Assembly: GCF_964340395.1 (NCBI RefSeq)
Contig: NC_135561.1
Coordinates: 2,283,501-2,347,500 of the forward strand
DNA length: 64,000 bases
Direction of reading: 5' to 3'
DNA from: Glandiceps talaboti
Lineage: Eukaryota > Hemichordata > Enteropneusta > Spengelidae
Shown here: in pieces, positions 1-64,000 of the stretch
Layout: every line of letters starts with the position of its first letter
Position numbering within the stretch: the stretch's first letter is position 1
Program-made: the position numbers and the translations under genes
Notes under the pieces: model-generated
The model's database searches: none
Told to the model about the DNA's origin: nothing
What the model saw: only the letters and a program-made list of their open reading frames with translations

Positions 1-58929
<58,929 letters not shown>

Positions 58930-59202
58930 GGTTGACTTGTATGTTTTTTCATTCCCGTCTCACACGCATACTTCAACGGCCTTGGAGAAGGATACATACA
59001 AGTTGAATTACTCTTTACGGCCCGCTAGCAGAGCCGCAATAGTCCTGCCAAGAACGGTAACTTGTATCAGAAGCTCGGCTCAGCGTTCCTCAAGCGAAGC
59101 GAAGATTGTTTGACAAAGTTCCAGTTCAGTACACGTGACTTACTAACGTACCAGTTCAGGCAAGTTAGAAATGTAACTGGTCGTACGTCCAGTACAACAC
59201 TC

Positions 59203-59208
59203 TTATAA
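59203..59208 (-). promoter_or_regulatory. Possible TATA element upstream of exon 1
   Basis: On the minus strand the sequence reads TTTATAAG about 275 nt upstream of the ATG at 58929. It would place transcription start near 59175 and give a ~245-nt unspliced leader. A duplicated CCAGTTCAG (near 59121 and 59151) and a CACGTG box lie between. This is motif evidence only. Confidence 0.25.
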
Positions 59209-59719
59209 ACTACCCTTAAAGCAATTTGTCATTGTGGAGTGTAGGGCGACGCTACTAATTTAATTCAACACACTTCCGGGTTCAATGTATGCTCTGGATG
59301 CCCAACCTCTCATGTACATTATAGAATGTGAATACCAAATAATTGATACTCCAATAAGGCGAGAAAAAAAATTGTTTCTGGTCAGGACATTTTGTCTGAA
59401 GTGGTGCGACGACGCGATTTTGTTTTTATTCTCAACTCAATCTACTACATGTTTTTATGGCAGTAACTGTTCTTTTTATTCATGTTATTTAGTACTTTAG
59501 AGCAAGTGTGTGTGCTTGTCTCTGATTGGCTCTGCAGTTGTCTTTACTGAAGTAGGGAGGGTTATTTTTGTGTTTTCCCATGGATCTGCAGACTGCATGG
59601 GCTGGACAAACAGAAAAAAACGACCGATACGAGGGTATTTAAGTGATGCGCGCGCTGAGCAGAAACAATTCTTCTTCTTTTTTTACCTAATTTAGGTACT
59701 TTTAATCAATTTTAACGAG

Positions 59720-59820
59720 GTCATTATTTTTGGCTGAAAATTTGCCAAAATAATGACAGGAACCCTTGTTAGTATCTGTTCGACCACAGACAAGGAAGAA
59801 ACCACCTTGTCTGTGTCCAT
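59720..59820. repeat. Two hairpins in the 5' flank
   Basis: GTCATTATTTTTGGC pairs with GCCAAAATAATGAC, and CACAGACAAGG pairs with CCTTGTCTGTG, about 800-900 bp upstream of the ATG. Confidence 0.8.
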
Positions 59821-60136
59821 AACACCGCCACAACAAACTTATCTGCTATGTCGGTCACAATGAGAGGGTAAATACATGTATTATGTAATATTTGAGAGCA
59901 CATTCTAAAGGTAGGCTATAAAAACCCATTTTCTTAGCCTTTGTAACATCCGTGTACACGTTTCAAAACAGCTAATCGGTTCCGGGTTTTAAATGCACAT
60001 TAATGACAAAACATCGATGCTATGTAATGCCACTGAGAGTAGGAATCTATGACCATCAGTACTCCATATTATTAGATTACACATGTAATAGCCGACCATT
60101 TCGTAATTTCCTATATCATTATTATCATTATTATTT

Positions 60137-60354
60137 CTTGATGAGAACTCTACCCCTGTCCCTTGATGAGAACTTTACGCCTGTCCCTTGATGAGAACTC
60201 TACCCCTGTCCCTTCATGAGAACTCTACCCCTGTCCCTTGGTGAGAACTCTACCCCTGTCCCTTGATGAGAACTCTACCCCTGTCCCTTGATGAGAACTC
60301 TACCCCTGTCCCTTGGTGAGAACTCTAACCCTGTCCCTTCATGAGAACTCTATC
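60137..60354. repeat. 25-bp minisatellite
   Basis: Eight to nine copies of TTGATGAGAACTCTACCCCT plus GTCCC. Confidence 0.95.
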
Positions 60355-60580
60355 CTTACATGTACTGCAGAATTCAAACCATGTATTTTGATAGTAGGGT
60401 ATATGGATGGTTTTCGTCAACGTATAGCATGTCGCAACTCAAACTAATCAGCGACAACGTCGACATCTGAAATACGTTTATTGAATAAAACCCACTTTTA
60501 TGTTTCTTGTATATATAGGGAGGAGGGTCGGACATAGAACAGAATATTTAGATGCTATTCCCCAATATTTTTTCTTTCAG

Positions 60581-60680
60581 CCAAGGAAAATACGAGTGAC
60601 CTAAGGGGTCGTTGTCTAGACGAATAGTGACAACCCTTAGGTCACAAGTATTTGTTCCGGCTAAATGAAGAAAAACTTTG
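60581..60680. repeat. Foldback dispersed repeat, copy 2
   Basis: Arms AAAATACGAGTGACCTAAGG and CCTTAGGTCACAAGTATTT; homologue of 47849-47960. Confidence 0.75.
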
Positions 60681-61759
60681 GAGAATAACATAATTATACC
60701 AGCGCCAGTACTATCAAAGGTCAAAGAAAAATTAAGGGAAGTAATGGCAATTGTGGACGGTTTGGCTCATGTTTCGAACATCGTGGAACCAGTGACGTAG
60801 TGTCGCCGTAACATTGACGCGCGTTGTCGTGACGTAGCACGACCAGAGTATATATTCCATATTTGTTGTTCAACTTAGCTCATGCATGGTATAACATACT
60901 ACATACTTGTAGCCCAGGTGAGACCCATGTGTAGATGAACCATCCGTGATTCAATGCTTCGCAATCCTATTAGGAAAATACCCCTAAATATTTATACAGT
61001 GTAGTTTTTTAGATGCCGGATTTCAACTAGACCCGAAAGGCCAACTTTTGTAAACTTCATGATGTTGGACGACCATGAACATACAATTGCACAATGTTTC
61101 TACTATACTTGTAATTCCGGTGTTAGCAATGTTTACAACTAAAAGTTAACATGTACATGTATTGTATCACATAAAACTTCGCCAATGGTTGGTCATACAA
61201 CATCTTGTGTCAACGATTTCGTAATTCTGGATTTGATAAATCAAATTCTTTCGATTGGATGAGTAAATATTTGGTTTGTCCGATAGATTAACATAAAACA
61301 TAGTAGATGTCTCGACTGTAGCCGAGTAGTATTTGGTGATATAGCCCATAGGCAAAATGTATGTGTATGTGTGTGTGGGGGGGGGGGGGGGTAGGGGGGG
61401 GTGGCGGCCTGCAAAAGAGTTGTCGAAAGTGGCTATTTGTTTTACTTTAACTAATCGTGTGTGTGGAGGGGGAGGGGAGCATGGTCGGGAGCTATGGCAC
61501 CTCTTGAATCTTGTAAACCAATCTGTGGAAGTTACGTGTATGTAAACCAAAAGTTTTGGATGCCAGCGGCTTGAGGGCGTTATCGGGTCCAATTTGTCAT
61601 TGCTGGGTTTTTCCGGGTTCTTCGACGGTAACGGACTGCTTGTGTATGTTGTTTACTTTCTGAAGTCTTACCTTTTGGATGCTGACACAGATGTGCCAAA
61701 AGTTTCAATAATGTCTAATATTAGACATCAAAATAATACCCTGGCAAGGAAGTGTCCTA

Positions 61760-62035
<276 letters not shown>

Positions 62036-63353
62036 CAGGGACCTTCATCACTTCCCTTGCCGTTTTCCATCCCCATGAAATACTCTACACTTGCCCCTTG
62101 AACTTTCCGAAGTGGGACACTAGATACATTTGAAGTAAATGTATATCGTTTGGTGTTTTCCGACATTAAACCCAACAATTATAATTATATTTGTTTCCTC
62201 TGCTCTCAATAAACAATCCAGTGACAAAGACAATGATTTCAACTTATCAAATTTATTCAATACTTTTACAGTACTATTATATTTATTACAAATATGAAGT
62301 TGAAATGAAAACACTGTCAAACAACATAGAATTCTACATCAAACAAACTAACCTTTTGATTTTATTCGCAATACTTCTATTCAGAGTGCAAGAAAAATTC
62401 AATGTATAACACTGATTAATTTTCACTCCTCTGTAGTTCAAAATTAGCACAAATTTACGACATAACATTTCCACTGTAACAATGCCATTGTTGATTTAAT
62501 AAGTGAAGTAATGTCTAATTATTTTACAATGAAACTCCATTCACGAGGCAGGCCTTAGTGATATTTGATAAAGCTTTCTGGCTGTACTATTTATTTTGTA
62601 TGTGTGTATCTTAAGTTTCTAATTCATGTTCAGATCATTGTTCTAGTCATTACTGTTAATTAGCCAAAGTTGTCGGGGTTATTTTCTATAGCGAGAGTAC
62701 AACATACATGTTAGGGGCAAATTTCGAAATATAATTATTTGAAACATTATAATCTAGATCTTTTTAATTCACGAAACGAGAAAATGACCACCGACAATGC
62801 TGAGCGTGGAAACATGTACATTTAACACGGGTAGGCGAATTAATCTATTTGTGAGGCGCATAGGGTTAAACTTCACCCGACATTTTTGGCTAAGATGTGC
62901 TGACACGTATATTACATCACAATATACTAAATCTGTTATCTCAAATGCCACTAAATTTGGTGGGCTAATAATTTCGTTTACATGCACAAATTATGCATAT
63001 ATTTTCATGCATGAATTCGTTAAAACGGTACTCAAGATTACTGTAAAGTTATACTCATAAATGATAATGACGTCACAGTACCATTGCTATACTGACTGTA
63101 GTTACAGTTGAAGTGGTGTTGGTGTTTGAGGTTTCACTCATGGGACATGATGCCGCAAAGATAGACACATAGTCAACTCAAGGCTAACAGTAACCATAGA
63201 AACTACTCATAGGATCTATACATTAACAGAGATGCAACACGTACAACAGGATCCAATTGCTGACTTTCCAGCTTATAGTCAACATATCAATTTGACTACT
63301 TCTACATCCTCACTGTGCGTGGCACCCTAATTACCTCTATACTTTAACAGTTG

Positions 63354-63637
63354 AAGTTGTCTAAGTGATTGTATACGTCAGATCACATAAGTTGTCTAAG
63401 TGAGTGTATATGTCATATCACATAAATTGTCTAAGTGAGTGTATATGTCATATCACATAAATTGTCTAAGTGAGTGTATATGTCATATCACATAAGTTGT
63501 CTAAGTGAGTGTATATGTCATATGACATAAATTGTCTAAGTGAGTGTATATGTCATATCACATAAATTGTCTAAGTGAGTGTATATGTCATATGACATAA
63601 ATTGTCTAAGTGAGTGTATATGTCATATCACATAAGT
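63354..63637. repeat. 35-bp minisatellite
   Basis: Eight copies of TTGTCTAAGTGAGTGTATAT plus GTCATATCACATAA, with alternating TCACATAA/TGACATAA variants. Confidence 0.95.
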
Positions 63638-64000
63638 TGAGCACCAATTCAACACCATTTGTACTGTAGAATATTCGTCGAAGTATCGTACTTGTTTACA
63701 AAAAGTGGTTAGTGTCACCCCAATTGCAAATAAAGGCAACAGTTGTAACATAATGTACAATATGAGCTTAACACCAGGTACTAAAAATCTTGACTCCTTA
63801 CACAACAATACAACAATATACGATGATTGTATTAATAAACTCACAAGATGTGTACAAAAATCTTGAACTCTGAGTGATACCACATTTCATTTTTAAATTA
63901 GCAAATCATACTGCAACATTTGGTACAGATATATAATAGACATACAAAGTAAAGTCACATAAAATAGTTACCATGGCTACTACTGTCATTTATGGTTATA

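Noticed and set aside
62769-63060. Overlapping ORFs on both strands
   Set aside because: Short, no domain, no splice or promoter context.

Overview
This is animal (metazoan) nuclear DNA. It has a large intron-rich gene, about 60% A+T, many microsatellites and minisatellites, and remnants of non-LTR retrotransposons. The repeat style (very long CATA, CAGA, GA and TG tracts, a microsatellite-linked interspersed element, CR1/jockey-like LINE ends) and the protein type suggest a marine invertebrate. I cannot fix the phylum from the sequence.

One gene dominates the window. Reading the minus strand, I reconstructed 43 coding exons from a signal-peptide exon at 58590-58929 down to an exon cut by the left edge (1-147). 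All 42 introns have GT donors and AG acceptors, and the reading frame is continuous at every junction (25 phase-1, 12 phase-0 and 5 phase-2 introns). The joined exons encode at least 5,220 residues, and the C-terminus lies beyond base 1. The product looks like a giant secreted, N-glycosylated, glycine-rich repeat protein. It is built from about ten modules of roughly 300-450 residues (the first also carries a separate ~850-residue repeat block). Each module runs in this order: an SGGGHGGRGG-type glycine segment; a YG-I-EP--FGSGGG segment; V-ANGG--(6-10)-GGGSGGSIW; G-I-ANGGNG-(5-8)-GGGGAGGRIA-Y; HGG--(8-12)-GGPGT-Y; a segment ending in R-WI or R-WL; an F-E--IYG-AH-AIL segment; GDRTG--HIG--Q; then beta-strand-like text ending in ENITVDAGG-L-A-G-GY. 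This alternation of short hydrophobic strands and Gly/Asn turns suggests stacked beta-solenoid folds (inference).

Layout: 1-147 is the partial exon 43. 148-35931 holds exons 3-42, a dense run of exons with microsatellite-rich introns. It includes two unusually long exons: exon 26 (12569-16321, three modules with no intron) and exon 6 (30566-33595, a separate GW-anchored repeat of about 105 residues). Intron 2 (35932-38544) contains an orphan F5/8 type C (discoidin) ORF. Exon 2 is at 38545-38946. Intron 1 (38947-58589, 19.6 kb) has no exon I can support. It holds tandem repeats, an inverted pair of a microsatellite-associated element, a LINE 3' end, a LINE fragment flanked by inverted repeats, and a long hairpin. 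Exon 1 is followed by a possible promoter near 59.2 kb and about 5 kb of apparently gene-free 5' flank with further minisatellites.

The most interesting object is the giant gene itself. Its module is glycine-rich and ordered but matches no named animal extracellular protein that I recognise. From memory only, it resembles plant glycine-rich extracellular proteins often annotated as 'ephrin type-B receptor-like'. F5/8C-like domains appear inside two of its modules.
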